From assembly GCF_011764505.1 (NCBI RefSeq), contig NZ_AP022839.1:3385001-3449000 (forward strand): a DNA stretch of 64,000 nt, given 5' to 3'. Both the position numbers and the translations under genes were made by a program. Below are positions 9,089 to 18,368 of the stretch, one piece after another. The stretch comes from Legionella antarctica. Lineage in GTDB: Bacteria > Pseudomonadota > Gammaproteobacteria > Legionellales > Legionellaceae. The notes under the pieces were generated by a model. That model saw nothing but the letters and a program-made list of their open reading frames with translations, was not told the DNA's origin and did not search any database. Positions within the stretch are counted from its first letter, which is position 1. Each line of letters opens with the position of its first letter.

Positions 9089-11204
9089 GTATCCTGTCAG
9101 AATCGCCGGGTAAGTGTCTGCCACTGAGTCCGGATTAATCCGAGCCGCGCGCGTCAGCAAGCGGAATTCTTTAAAAATATTCAAAATACCTATTGACACG
9201 GTTTTTCTGTAAAACTGATGTTTTTCCATATCAAACGTAAGTCATGCAATATGCATGCCCTAAGATCCCCAAGATCACAATGTAGCCCCTTTCACTAATA
9301 AAACATCTCCCTCCTGAGGTCAGATTTTTTCTTAGCCCTTAGTGGCGTTAAAACTCGAAAAATGCGTTCAAAAAAAGTCATGTTATGATTGCCGTATCAG
9401 CATTAGTAACGCAGTGGTAGATGATGAAACGCCAAGAAATCAAACAAGTTTTAGATGAGTTAACAAAAGATATCGATAGTCTTGCCGACAAAAAGGCCGT
9501 GACTATCATTAAGGTATTGGTTAATTTGGTCGAAATGCTTGCCGAAGAAAATGCTTTGCTCAGAGAGGAAAACCAAGTATTACGTGATGAGATAAACCGC
9601 CTTAAGGGTGAACAGGGCAAACCTAATATTCGCGGTCAATCCAAAGGTAGCAATGGCGATAATACAGGCAATTCCAATCATTCATCTGAAGGAGATCGCA
9701 ATAAACGTGGTAAAGGGAACAATAAAAACACAGGCAAAGACAAAAAAAACGTACGTATTGATAGACGTGTTACGATTGCTCTGGACAAAGCAACGCTGCC
9801 AGATGACGCCAAGTTCAAGGGTTTTGAGATTCGAATCATCCAGGATCTAAAAATCATCACGGATAATGTTGAATTCAAGCTGGAAACGTATTACTCACCA
9901 TCTTTGAAAAAAACCTTTATTGCGCCGATTCCTGGCGAATATAAGGGCAGTGAATTTGGTCCTGGGGTTAAAGCGCTGGTCATCACATTATACCGTGATG
10001 CAGGGATGACGGAGAGCGCCATTGAGCGCTTTTTAAAAACATGTGGTATTCAAATATCACATGGTAAAATTGCTTCCATGCTGACAGAAGGCAATGATAT
10101 TTTTCATCAGGAAAAAGAAGATATTGTCGATGCCGGTAGCAACGCAGGCTTGTACCAGCAGATGGATGACACAGGCAGTCGTGTTAACGGCAAAAATCAC
10201 TACACCCATGTTTTATGTAATGACTTTTTTACAGCATACTTCACTCGTCGTAAAAAAGATCGCTTGACCTTATTGGAGTTGCTGTGTCGAGACCAATTAA
10301 AGTTTATGTTTAATCAGGAGGCTTATGAGTTAATGGATGAGTTTGGTCTCGCAAAAAAATGGTTGGATCAAATTAAACCAATGCTGCATGCACAACCCCT
10401 CACACGTGAATCAATCGATAGTTTGATGGGAACACTTTTTCCAAATCCAAAAAAACACAGCACGAATCGACGCATAATTCTTGAGTCAGCAGCTCTTGCC
10501 TATTATCAGCACTCGAAATACTTCATCCATTATTTAATGACAGATGATGCGCCTCAGTTTAATAAATTGGCCCTACATCATGCGCTGTGCTGGATCCATG
10601 AAGGTCGTCATTATAAAAAACTCACTCCATTCTCAGATATGAATCAGAATATATTGGCTGTATTTCTTGAGCAATTATGGGATTTCTACCATGCATTATT
10701 GACTTACAAGACGGCTCCATCTCAATCAATGGCCCAACAACTATCAATGCAATTTGATACTTTGTTCGCAACCACGACAGGCTATGATGTTTTAGATCAA
10801 CGCATTGCAAAGACACGTGCTAAAAAACAAGCGTTATTATTGGTGTTAGACCATCCATTTCTGCCATTGCACAACAATGCCTCTGAATTAGGGACACGGT
10901 TTCAAGCAAGGATACGCGACATCAATCTCCAAACGGTCTCCCAAAATGGCACCAAATCAAAGGATACGTTTGCCACGATTGTACAGACGGCCAGAAAACT
11001 GAAAGTTAACGTTTATCAGTATATTTACGATAGGGTGACTAAAAAATTTGAAATGCCATCATTGGCTGAATTAATCTTACTTAAAGTGCGGCAGGTTCCA
11101 TGCACCACATAAGCATCTCGAGATAATTCCGCTTGCTGACGCGCGCGGCTCGGATTAGTCCGGGCTCAGTGGCAGACACTTACCCGGCGATTCTGACAGG
11201 ATAC
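9089..11204 (+). mobile_element. IS66-family insertion sequence, copy 1 (2116 bp)
   Basis: The element is bounded by near-perfect 80-bp inverted repeats (9089-9168 and 11125-11204), starting GTATCCTGTCAG. It contains one transposase gene and a 332-bp leader. Its length equals that of copies 2 and 3. The 8-bp flanks are ctttaatt on the left and ataaattg on the right, which do not match each other; each matches the reverse complement of one flank of copy 3. Single-gene organisation and 8-bp duplications (seen intact at copy 2) fit an IS66-family element of the tnpC-only type. Confidence 0.93.
9421..11112 (+). CDS. IS66-family transposase (copy 1)
   Basis: This is a 563-residue transposase. An N-terminal leucine-rich coiled coil (LVEMLAEENALLREENQ) is followed by a low-complexity Asn/Gly/Lys linker (about residues 62-108), then the DDE core with QQMDDTGSRVNG holding a likely catalytic Asp, and a C-terminal segment with HNNASELGTRFQ where the catalytic Glu of IS66 transposases lies. 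It has no tnpA/tnpB partners, as in the single-gene IS66 branch. The start is ATG 9421 or ATG 9424. The translated product is identical in all three copies, so transposition was recent. Confidence 0.93.
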   Translation: MMKRQEIKQVLDELTKDIDSLADKKAVTIIKVLVNLVEMLAEENALLREENQVLRDEINRLKGEQGKPNIRGQSKGSNGDNTGNSNHSSEGDRNKRGKGNNKNTGKDKKNVRIDRRVTIALDKATLPDDAKFKGFEIRIIQDLKIITDNVEFKLETYYSPSLKKTFIAPIPGEYKGSEFGPGVKALVITLYRDAGMTESAIERFLKTCGIQISHGKIASMLTEGNDIFHQEKEDIVDAGSNAGLYQQMDDTGSRVNGKNHYTHVLCNDFFTAYFTRRKKDRLTLLELLCRDQLKFMFNQEAYELMDEFGLAKKWLDQIKPMLHAQPLTRESIDSLMGTLFPNPKKHSTNRRIILESAALAYYQHSKYFIHYLMTDDAPQFNKLALHHALCWIHEGRHYKKLTPFSDMNQNILAVFLEQLWDFYHALLTYKTAPSQSMAQQLSMQFDTLFATTTGYDVLDQRIAKTRAKKQALLLVLDHPFLPLHNNASELGTRFQARIRDINLQTVSQNGTKSKDTFATIVQTARKLKVNVYQYIYDRVTKKFEMPSLAELILLKVRQVPCTT

Positions 11205-11471
11205 ATAAATTGTTTCTCTATGTTTGGCAATATATTCCATAACTAATAAAACAAAGGTTCTGAAATAGGGAAATTGATTGAAAACATCATTGGGAAACTT
11301 GGGCTAAAGCATATTCCTTTATCAGAACTGGGGATGCCTATCGGATAGAACCGTCTAATCACTCGTGTGATGATGAAGCTGGCATTTTTTTGCTAAGACA
11401 GCTCAGTTAGTTGGCAAAAAAACAATAAGGAACTATAGTTTATTTAGGGTAGGTATACTAAGGGACTAATT

Positions 11472-11711
11472 GTGAGAGCGTTAGTTCAAACATTGTTTTT
11501 AATCTTATCTGTTGGGTTTTCATTTACTGCATTGGCCGCGAATATTCCATCGGATTGTATGGGTGCTAAAAAATACGATGCCATAAAATGTGTTGCTGAT
11601 GCAACGCAAAACTGTATTAACAGTGTTTGCCTTACATCAAGTGAAAGAAACTGTCAGGGAAGTTGTGAAAAAATGGCACAACAAAAATGTCGGCAACAAG
11701 CCAATGAATAG
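11472..11711 (+). CDS. Small Cys-rich secreted protein
   Basis: This is a 79-residue product with a signal peptide (hydrophobic LFLILSVGFSFTALAA) and a mature part of about 56 residues containing seven cysteines (SDC, IKC, QNC, SVC, RNC, GSC, QKC). It is probably periplasmic or secreted and disulfide-bonded. The start is a GTG at 11472 behind AGGGA. The family is not recognised, and the neighbouring secreted amidase does not define a role. Confidence 0.65.
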   Translation: MRALVQTLFLILSVGFSFTALAANIPSDCMGAKKYDAIKCVADATQNCINSVCLTSSERNCQGSCEKMAQQKCRQQANE

Positions 11712-11883
11712 CATCGCTATGGGCAAAAAAAATTTCTAAAGACTTATTATTAACTGTCTTGCCTGAACGTATTTTATGTACAATTTTGTAAGCTTTTCTG
11801 GTAGATTTAATAGCATGAGATTATAATGAACAGTGCTTAAGTCCGATTTCCTTTCTAAAAGCATACACTTGAGAAACGACAAT

Positions 11884-13617
11884 ATGAAATATCTTTTTAT
11901 TTTACTTATTACCTTATTAATAAGTCGTATGTCCTTTTCGCAGCAACCCAAAGCCTATCAACCTGACCTGGAGTCAGTAACAATTGAGTCAATTCTTAGT
12001 GCTATTCAAAATCATCAACTTACTTGCCTTGATTTAGTAACTGCATATATTAACCGTATAAAAAAATATAACCTGAGTGTCCAAGGCCAGGCGCCAATCA
12101 ATGCATTGAGTGAGTTAAATCCCTCCGCTCTAGAGCATGCCTACCAATTGGATACCTCCTTTAAAAAAACCGGTAAGATTTCAGGACCTCTCCACTGTAT
12201 TCCAATTATATTGAAAGATAATATTGATTCATTTGACACAACTACAACTTCTGGATCATATGCATTACTTGGGAGTCAACCCGTTCATGATGCTTTTTTA
12301 GTGCGAAAATTACGTAGTGCCGGTGCCATTATAATAGGAAAAGGTGGCATGGACGAATTTGCCTGGGGAATGTTTGGGATAAGCAGCCGGAGCGGGCGAA
12401 TTGGTAATGCTTATGATCCTGGTAAAAATCCTGGTGGGTCTAGTGGCGGATCGGCAGCTGCCGTCAGTGCCAGTTTTGCTTTATTGGGCATTGGTACTGA
12501 TAATAGCGGGTCAGTCAGAATTCCAGCAGCATTTCACGGCTTAGTTGGATTGCGCCCAAGCACCGGATTGATCAGTCAACAGGGTATTTTTCCTATGGGA
12601 AATCTGGACGGTACAGCAGGTCCTATTGCACGGACTACTAAAGACCTGGCCATTTTGCTGGATATCATAGCCAAACCCGATCCAAATGATCTTAAAACTC
12701 TCGATATTCCCAGAGTAAAAACGTATACGAAATTTCTGAATATAAATGGATTAACCAACAAGCGCATTGGCATCGTGCATCATGTCAATGGCATCAATAC
12801 ATTTGAAAAGATGCCGTCTCATATTAAAAAAATAATACAAAAAGCAACTAAAGATATGCAGAAAATGGGCGCTATTGTTATAGATACTAATCTCCCACTT
12901 TTTAACAATGATCGTCAAAGCAACCAAGCTGGGCAAATTCAAGACGTAAATGAGTATTTAGCTTCATTTCCATCAACGCGGAAAAATTTTCGTGACATTT
13001 GTGAATCCAATCGAACGAGAACCTTTGGCACAATGACAGATTGTCTACACTTTATTAACAGGTCAGCGAGCAAGATCAGCAAGTCTTATCAACAAGCTCA
13101 AACAACTTTTGACAAAAATAAAATCTATGTGCAAAAGATTATGGAACATAATAATCTTGATGCGTTGCTTATCCCAATAACCACACAAGGAACCGCTACA
13201 TATGATGGCATGACCGTAAATACTTGGCGTGCCCCGGTCTCATCCAACTCAGGACTTCCTTCCGTTAATTTAAATGTTGGTTATAGTGCTGACACATATA
13301 TGCCTATTGGAGTTGAACTGGTGGGTAAACAATTTCACGAAGGTACGTTGATTGAAATTGCTTATGCCTATGAGATGCAAGCAACTAAAAAAATCAATCC
13401 AACTATGCCAGAGGAAAATTCAGCCTTATTAAATTTATCAGTCCCAGAACTTAATAACCTGTTTACTCTACTGGGTAAAAATGCCTATGAAGAAGTACTG
13501 ATACATCTTATGGACTCAAATAACCTGTTTGGTGAATTAACCCCCGAAAAATTCAGGAAAATCACGGGTGACACAATTGAGAAATTCAAGGCAAATCTGA
13601 AATCGAATATAAAATAG
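11884..13617 (+). CDS. Secreted amidase (amidase signature family)
   Basis: The product is about 577 residues with a signal peptide (YLFILLITLLISRMSFS). It has the Ser-cis-Ser-Lys machinery of the amidase signature family: the Lys in PIILKDNID, the glycine/serine-rich loop GGSSGGSAAAVSAS and the nucleophile segment TDNSGSVRIPA. This family hydrolyses amide bonds; GatA is the relative acting on glutamyl-tRNA, but the signal peptide and the lack of gatB/gatC point to a secreted or periplasmic hydrolase of unknown substrate. The chosen ATG at 11884 follows GAGAA and is preferred to the upstream frame start at 11833, which would hide the signal peptide. Confidence 0.88.
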   Translation: MKYLFILLITLLISRMSFSQQPKAYQPDLESVTIESILSAIQNHQLTCLDLVTAYINRIKKYNLSVQGQAPINALSELNPSALEHAYQLDTSFKKTGKISGPLHCIPIILKDNIDSFDTTTTSGSYALLGSQPVHDAFLVRKLRSAGAIIIGKGGMDEFAWGMFGISSRSGRIGNAYDPGKNPGGSSGGSAAAVSASFALLGIGTDNSGSVRIPAAFHGLVGLRPSTGLISQQGIFPMGNLDGTAGPIARTTKDLAILLDIIAKPDPNDLKTLDIPRVKTYTKFLNINGLTNKRIGIVHHVNGINTFEKMPSHIKKIIQKATKDMQKMGAIVIDTNLPLFNNDRQSNQAGQIQDVNEYLASFPSTRKNFRDICESNRTRTFGTMTDCLHFINRSASKISKSYQQAQTTFDKNKIYVQKIMEHNNLDALLIPITTQGTATYDGMTVNTWRAPVSSNSGLPSVNLNVGYSADTYMPIGVELVGKQFHEGTLIEIAYAYEMQATKKINPTMPEENSALLNLSVPELNNLFTLLGKNAYEEVLIHLMDSNNLFGELTPEKFRKITGDTIEKFKANLKSNIK

Positions 13618-13927
13618 GTTCTTTTTCCACTAAGATCGCTGGCGGTCTATAAACGCTCGGGTTCAAACTGGTTAAATTACTTTCGGATCAGTCAGCTTTC
13701 GTGTTTTCAATTAAACTCAAATCAATCTTAAATGATCTCGTATTTATATAACCAGATGATTTTAATAACTAATTATATAAAGAGCAACATGGTTTAGTGA
13801 TTATTTTAGGGAATAAAAGGATGATAAGTTTTTTCTTTAGAAACCATGCCTGCAGTGTCTTAAAAATAAATATTTGTTTTAATGTGCTAAATTTAACATA
13901 ATAGCCCCTTTTTCAATCGAACATCCT
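13618..13927. other. Gene-free intergenic stretch
   Basis: This is an AT-rich gap between the amidase and glutaminase genes. No coding frame, RNA gene or clear terminator is seen; the promoter of glsA presumably lies at its right end. Confidence 0.4.
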
Positions 13928-14857
13928 ATGCCATCATTGCTTAATATCAGTTTGTTAGAAGATCTAGTGCGTATTGCCGAGTTAAATAAAGAGGGTAAAA
14001 CCGCAGATTATATTCCAGAATTATCTAATGTGAATCAGGAGTTGACAGCTATTGCTGTGCAACAACTAGGTGAGCGTCCGCTTTCCTATAGCAATTACCC
14101 CCTTCCTCCAGTGACTTTGCAAAGTACTGCCAAGCTAATCCCTTTGATTGGGCTCCTTGAAGAATTAGGTGCTGAACATTTGTTTAAATGGGTTAGGGTT
14201 GAACCTTCTGGTGATGATTTTGCCTCAATCACTCGCCTGGAACAGTTTGGCCCTAAACCGTCAAATCCCATGCTGAATGCTGGTGCCATCACCTTATGTT
14301 CACGCATCCCAGGGACAGGTGAGCAGCAATTTGGCTGGTTGGAACACTGGGTTCAAAAATTATTTAATCAACGTCTTAGCATTAATCCCTTGGTTTTTGC
14401 TTCTGAAAAAAGAACCGGTAATCGCAATCGCTCACTCGCGTATTTGCTAAAAAGCAGTAATAATCTGGGAACTGATGTTCACGAAACACTGGATTTGTAT
14501 TTTGCACTATGCTCTTATGAAGCACGTTTAGAGCAGATGCTTTTCCTTCCTACTTTGTTGGCTAATGGGGGGCAGAATCCTGACAGCGGGGAACAAATCC
14601 TTTCTACTGAAACCTGTAAAATTACTTTAGCAATTATGGCAACTTGTGGATTATATGATGAAACAGGCACTCATATGGTTAAAACTGGAATGCCTGCTAA
14701 AAGTGGTGTTTCTGGCTACACCATTGCTGTTGTTCCCGGTAAATCAGGTATTGTAGTTTTGAGCCCAAGAGTTAATCCTAAAGGAAACAGCATACGAGGT
14801 GAGCTGATGCTGGAAGGTTTATCCAGGGCCATGAATTGGCATTTTGCATTGCCCTGA
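13928..14857 (+). CDS. glsA: Glutaminase A
   Basis: This enzyme hydrolyses L-glutamine to glutamate and ammonia in the cytoplasm. The 309-residue product has the normal length for bacterial GlsA and the beta-lactamase-like fold motifs: the nucleophile in LQSTAKL (Ser66, Lys69), the substrate loop KPSNPMLNAGAI, the RTGNRNRSLAYLLKS segment and the C-terminal AKSGVSGY motif. It stands alone, with no operon partner. Confidence 0.95.
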   Translation: MPSLLNISLLEDLVRIAELNKEGKTADYIPELSNVNQELTAIAVQQLGERPLSYSNYPLPPVTLQSTAKLIPLIGLLEELGAEHLFKWVRVEPSGDDFASITRLEQFGPKPSNPMLNAGAITLCSRIPGTGEQQFGWLEHWVQKLFNQRLSINPLVFASEKRTGNRNRSLAYLLKSSNNLGTDVHETLDLYFALCSYEARLEQMLFLPTLLANGGQNPDSGEQILSTETCKITLAIMATCGLYDETGTHMVKTGMPAKSGVSGYTIAVVPGKSGIVVLSPRVNPKGNSIRGELMLEGLSRAMNWHFALP

Positions 14858-15024
14858 TTTGTTAACGCTATTAATTTGGCAACGAACAAGTGTGTAAAAG
14901 CAACGTTAGATTTAACTGGATTTTGCAAAAGTTAGTTACATCTTTTATACAAATGCTCACGTTGCGGTCTAAACTAAAGAGAAAAGATTAATTGATAATT
15001 TAGTTATTTAAGGGACTAAAAATA

Positions 15025-15753
15025 ATGCCTATTAAAAACTTATTATGCGCTCTGTGTTTGATCTTTTGTTCGTCAGGTTATGCTACGCTTAACATTGGTA
15101 CTCTTGTTTTTAAACCCCCCTTTATTTCTTCTCCTGGGAACGGGTTTGACATTGATTTAGTGCATTTAATTTGCCAGCGGCTCCAAGAGCAATGCAATCT
15201 GTGGCCCATGGATATCGACCAACTTTATCAGAAACTACAAGATGGTAAAATTGATCTTGCAATTGGCGGAATCCCAATCTCCTATTCCCTTCAGATTAAG
15301 TTTATTTTTAGTTTGCCTTATATGTTAAGTAAAGGGCAGTTTTTAGTTCTGAAAAAAAATCAAATGAATTCAATAAACCAATTACAAGGGCTAACAGTGG
15401 GTATCTTACATAATCCGCTCAATGGTGGCGTGTTTTATAAGTATCTTCTCGACCATTATAAGGGGCAATTCACGATTAAATTGTACAATGATATCGAAGA
15501 TGTGTTAGCTGATTTAAATAATCAAATATTAGCTGCGGCATTTCTTAATCGATCATCGGTAAATTATTGGATTCAACAAAGTGGTGAGGAATTTAAGTCA
15601 CTAGGCCCCGTATCTATAATCGGTGACGGTATAGCAATCATGGCAATACCCAAGAATAAGCAATTGATTGAGCGTATCAATAAGTTTATTCAGGCTATAG
15701 AAAAAGATAATACTTATATGAAGTTATATGATGTTTATTTTGCCAACGAATAA
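15025..15753 (+). CDS. Periplasmic amino-acid-type solute-binding protein
   Basis: This is a 242-residue protein with a signal peptide (LLCALCLIFCSSGYA) and the two-lobe type 3 solute-binding fold of polar amino acid transporters: GFDIDLVHLICQRL, the lobe-crossing KIDLAIGGIPIS and LQGLTVGILHNPLNGG. Arginine- or glutamine-type binding proteins are the closest look-alikes. No ABC permease or ATPase genes are next to it, so it is either an orphan component or a secreted ligand binder. Confidence 0.8.
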   Translation: MPIKNLLCALCLIFCSSGYATLNIGTLVFKPPFISSPGNGFDIDLVHLICQRLQEQCNLWPMDIDQLYQKLQDGKIDLAIGGIPISYSLQIKFIFSLPYMLSKGQFLVLKKNQMNSINQLQGLTVGILHNPLNGGVFYKYLLDHYKGQFTIKLYNDIEDVLADLNNQILAAAFLNRSSVNYWIQQSGEEFKSLGPVSIIGDGIAIMAIPKNKQLIERINKFIQAIEKDNTYMKLYDVYFANE

Positions 15754-15970
15754 GAGAGAAGAAGACAATGAAGTGCTTAGCAACCACCTATTTTTGAGAG
15801 ATGCTCTAAAATACATGCACAATAGAAGTCAGAAGTAAATGAAACAGGCACCAAAATTTAGTATAACGCATTCAATAACCTTGATTAATCTATCGAAAAA
15901 TCACCCTTTAATATTGTTTAAAATTTTTTGAAATTAAACTAAAGTGTATTAATTCAAATGGGGATTGGTG

Positions 15971-16289
15971 ATGGGTAAATTTTTTAAGGACAAAAAAAAT
16001 AAGATTAACCTGTCAGATGAAAATTATGAGATTTTGTGTAAAGCACTAAACTCTACCAAATCAGCGTGTATTGCCAGTACCTCTGCATTAGTTGTCAATG
16101 ACTTAACCGCAAGAGTCCATCCAGATAGAATGACTCAATATATAGAAAATAGTTTAATTGCGGTGAATGGAATAGGTAAAATAAGAACTTTTTTGTTTAA
16201 GATTTCAAAACATCTTGAGGAAAAGAACCTCGATTTTCTGGATGCGAAAATGCCAATAAAAAATATACTGTTGGCGAGTGGGGCCGGAA
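15971..16289 (+). pseudogene. Transglutaminase-like CaaX protein, 5' part (split by IS3-family element)
   Basis: This is the first 106 codons of a gene whose remainder is at 17756-18090. Removing the IS (16290-17752) and one GAA duplication joins the two in frame. This half is lysine-rich and helical with no recognised domain, and ends in LASGAG just before the catalytic Cys of the other half. The original frame runs on 24 codons into the IS. Start candidates are ATG 15971 (behind GGGGA), GTG 15968 and TTG 15965. Confidence 0.75.
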
Positions 16290-16460
16290 TGATATGGGTC
16301 CGCATGTCTGGAACAAAATTAAGGAAAAATAAGAGCTATTCATCCATCATTTATAGTTAAAAATTCACTCAAATTAACCTATTTAAACCTACTCAATACC
16401 GTATGAATAGTGATTGCTACTACGAATTGTCTTAGGTCATTTTACCACAACTCTATCAGA

Positions 16461-16537
16461 ATGACTTATCCACAAGTCCACAGGTCAGGAGAGCTTCACT
16501 TTCTCGTATAGGCCTGTGGGCCTTGTGGGTAAGTCAT
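16461..16537 (-). repeat. Long hairpin after orfB, with a DnaA-box-like site
   Basis: The arms 16461-16484 and 16513-16537 pair almost throughout (ATGACTTA with TAAGTCAT, CCACAAG with CTTGTGG, CCACAGG with CCTGTGG). It lies 19 bases after the orfB stop. TTATCCACA at 16466-16474 equals the consensus DnaA box. It is repeated identically in copy 2 at 31571-31647. Confidence 0.75.
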
Positions 16538-16555
16538 GACGCTCTCATTTAGGGT

Positions 16556-17401
16556 TTATGGTCTTTTCCGGCCATAATACACCTCTGCGGGCGTTAAATA
16601 ATTAAAGGACTGGTGAAGCCTTCGGTTATTATAATACTCAAAATACTCCGTTAAGGCCAGCTCAACCTCTTCAATTGTATCAAAATCATACCGGTAGATT
16701 TTTTCTTGCTTAACACTACGCCACAATCGCTCGATAAATATATTATCTAAATAACGTCCTCGCCCATCCATGCTGATAGAAATGTGGTGAGATTTTAGCG
16801 TATTTATCCAATCTTTTGAGGTAAATTGAGAACCCTGATCCGTGTTAAAGATCTCACAACGCGAATGCAGCAAAGCGTTTCTAAGCGCCTCAATACAAAA
16901 TTCAGCCTCCATAGTAGGTGAAATAGCCCATCCAATCACATAACGACTATACCAGTCCATAATAGCTACTAAATACACATGCTTTCCTTTCATGCGGATG
17001 TAGGTGATATCTGCGGCCCAAACCTGATTTGGTTTGGTGATATCCACCTCTTTTAATAAATAAGGGAACACCTCATGCTCCTTATTGGGAACGCTTGTAT
17101 TTGGCTTTGGGTAAACAGTCGATAACCCCATCATTTCCATCAACTTTTTTACTCGACGTTTACCAACAGGATAGCCTACTTCTTTTGACAGCCATCTTGC
17201 CCGCTTAATTTTACCTTCACATGGATACTGCAGATAGTGCTCATCAAGTAGCGCCATAAGCGCTTCATCTTCGACAGAAATGGGCTTGGCACTATAATAA
17301 TAACTTGAAACAGGCAAGTCTAATAGCAAGCATTGTTCACGAATGGTGAGCTCGGCAAGAGGATCAATCATGACGCGCTTTTCATCCAGACTAAAGTTCA
17401 T
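16556..17401 (-). CDS. IS3-family transposase OrfB, copy 1
   Basis: This is a 281-residue retroviral-integrase-type transposase. Catalytic residues are visible in QVWAADITYIR (Asp), IFNTDQGSQFTS (Asp) and DNIFIERLWRSVK (Glu). An N-terminal HTH_21-like part precedes the core. It overlaps orfA by 11 bases. The active form is probably the OrfAB fusion made by frameshifting on the A-rich stretch in the overlap. Confidence 0.95.
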   Translation of the reverse strand: MNFSLDEKRVMIDPLAELTIREQCLLLDLPVSSYYYSAKPISVEDEALMALLDEHYLQYPCEGKIKRARWLSKEVGYPVGKRRVKKLMEMMGLSTVYPKPNTSVPNKEHEVFPYLLKEVDITKPNQVWAADITYIRMKGKHVYLVAIMDWYSRYVIGWAISPTMEAEFCIEALRNALLHSRCEIFNTDQGSQFTSKDWINTLKSHHISISMDGRGRYLDNIFIERLWRSVKQEKIYRYDFDTIEEVELALTEYFEYYNNRRLHQSFNYLTPAEVYYGRKRP

Positions 17402-17675
17402 GCTTTTTTTTTAGCCAAGATAGCTGCGCTTGAAGTCGACCAATTTCTTGATATAATGCCTCAACAAGCTGCTCTTGGGACTTGGCTTCTTTTTCATTAG
17501 CCCCAGAGAATAAATCGTTAATGGCTTTGATGGCCGATTGCTTCCAAGTTTTTACCTGCGTTGCGTGAACACCGTATTCACTGGTAATTTGCGCTTGTGT
17601 GAGTTTCCCCTCAATCGCAGCTAGCGTTATTTTTGCCTTCTTGGCCGCCGTATAATAAGCTCGCTTTTTAGACAT
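17391..17675 (-). CDS. IS3-family transposase OrfA, copy 1
   Basis: This is a 94-residue helix-turn-helix protein (TSEYGVHATQVKTWKQ) with a C-terminal leucine-zipper-like helix (LVEALYQEIGRLQAQL). Its end, SWLKKKHEL, is encoded over a run of A residues followed by G, a typical slippery site for production of OrfAB. Confidence 0.93.
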   Translation of the reverse strand: MSKKRAYYTAAKKAKITLAAIEGKLTQAQITSEYGVHATQVKTWKQSAIKAINDLFSGANEKEAKSQEQLVEALYQEIGRLQAQLSWLKKKHEL

Positions 17676-17755
17676 TTTATTCTCCTCTTTGTATTAAGAA
17701 GAATAGCTCTTAAAAAACCTTTTTTTGTGTCCAGAAAACCGCGCCTATATTAGAA

Positions 17756-18090
17756 ATTGTGAACATCAATCATTTTATTTAGCCGCATTACTTAGACAGG
17801 AAAATATCCCCGCAACTGTTTATGATATAGAAGACATTAATCATACTGTAGTGGTGACAAAATATTTTTTAATTGATCCATGGATGGGTCGTATTTTTTC
17901 GCGTAGTGGAACAGATCTCTTTGAATTCTATAATTCGTCGCTAGATATGAAGGCTTCATGGTTGAATAAACTATTAAGTAACAAAGAGTTCACCTACTCT
18001 GAAAGACTGAGCAAAAGAATATTAAAATATGATCTTGCTCATCAAGAAACAGACACAATAGCAAATGTTGGTTGCTGTATCATTTTTTAA
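17756..18090 (+). pseudogene. Transglutaminase-like CaaX protein, 3' catalytic part
   Basis: Joined to 15971-16289, this gives a protein of about 217 residues. The joint reads GAGNCEHQS (Cys108), with His136 in INHTVVV and Asp147 in FLIDPWMG: the Cys-His-Asp order and spacing of transglutaminase-like or papain-like hydrolases. The C-terminus is GCCIIF; its last four residues, CIIF, form a eukaryotic CaaX prenylation box of the geranylgeranyl type, with an extra Cys before it. This suggests a host-membrane-targeted secreted effector, by analogy with known prenylated Legionella effectors. Without the IS removal there is no natural start in this half. Confidence 0.72.
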
Positions 18091-18368
18091 AAAATTAAAG
18101 CATATTTGCTCACCACCTTTGACGAGCACCTGTTTGTGGAAAATCGCATCCTTTGGCTATTAGAATTAATTTCAACAAAATCACAAACGCCCTGTCTAAT
18201 CTGTAATAAGGATATGATGAGTTCTGTTAATTGGTCTGAAGTTATCGTCCAAAGAATTGTAAAACGCCACATCGACTCTTTTTTGTTTCTGTCTGGATTA
18301 ATAAATTAATGAAAATAATTTTTTTTTTTGAGATACAGCATGTAGTATGTAGGAGGCTAAAATAGAAA

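Larger units (their letters stand above)
16290..17752 (-). mobile_element. IS3-family insertion sequence A, copy 1 (1463 bp)
   Basis: The boundaries follow from the identical copy at 31400-32862 and from the 3-bp duplication GAA at 16287-16289 and 17753-17755. The ends are TGATATGGGTCC and, inverted, TAATATAGGCGC. It encodes orfA and orfB on the minus strand, with a run of nine A residues in the overlap suited to -1 frameshifting. About 265 bp of non-coding DNA follow orfB, unusually long for IS3 elements, and contain a strong hairpin. Confidence 0.95.

Noticed and set aside
9378..9620. Minus-strand frames overlapping the IS66 transposase, repeated in every copy
   Set aside because: They are antisense shadows of the transposase reading frame, repeated only because the element is; no ribosome site or plausible product.
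11205..11471. Possible remnant coding frame (IIGKLGLKHIPLSELGMPIG) beside IS66 copy 1
   Set aside because: Too short and without a recognisable family to annotate.
18106..18309. 67-residue plus-strand frame after the CaaX gene
   Set aside because: TTG start without a ribosome site, no recognisable features, AT-rich gap before the biosynthetic genes.
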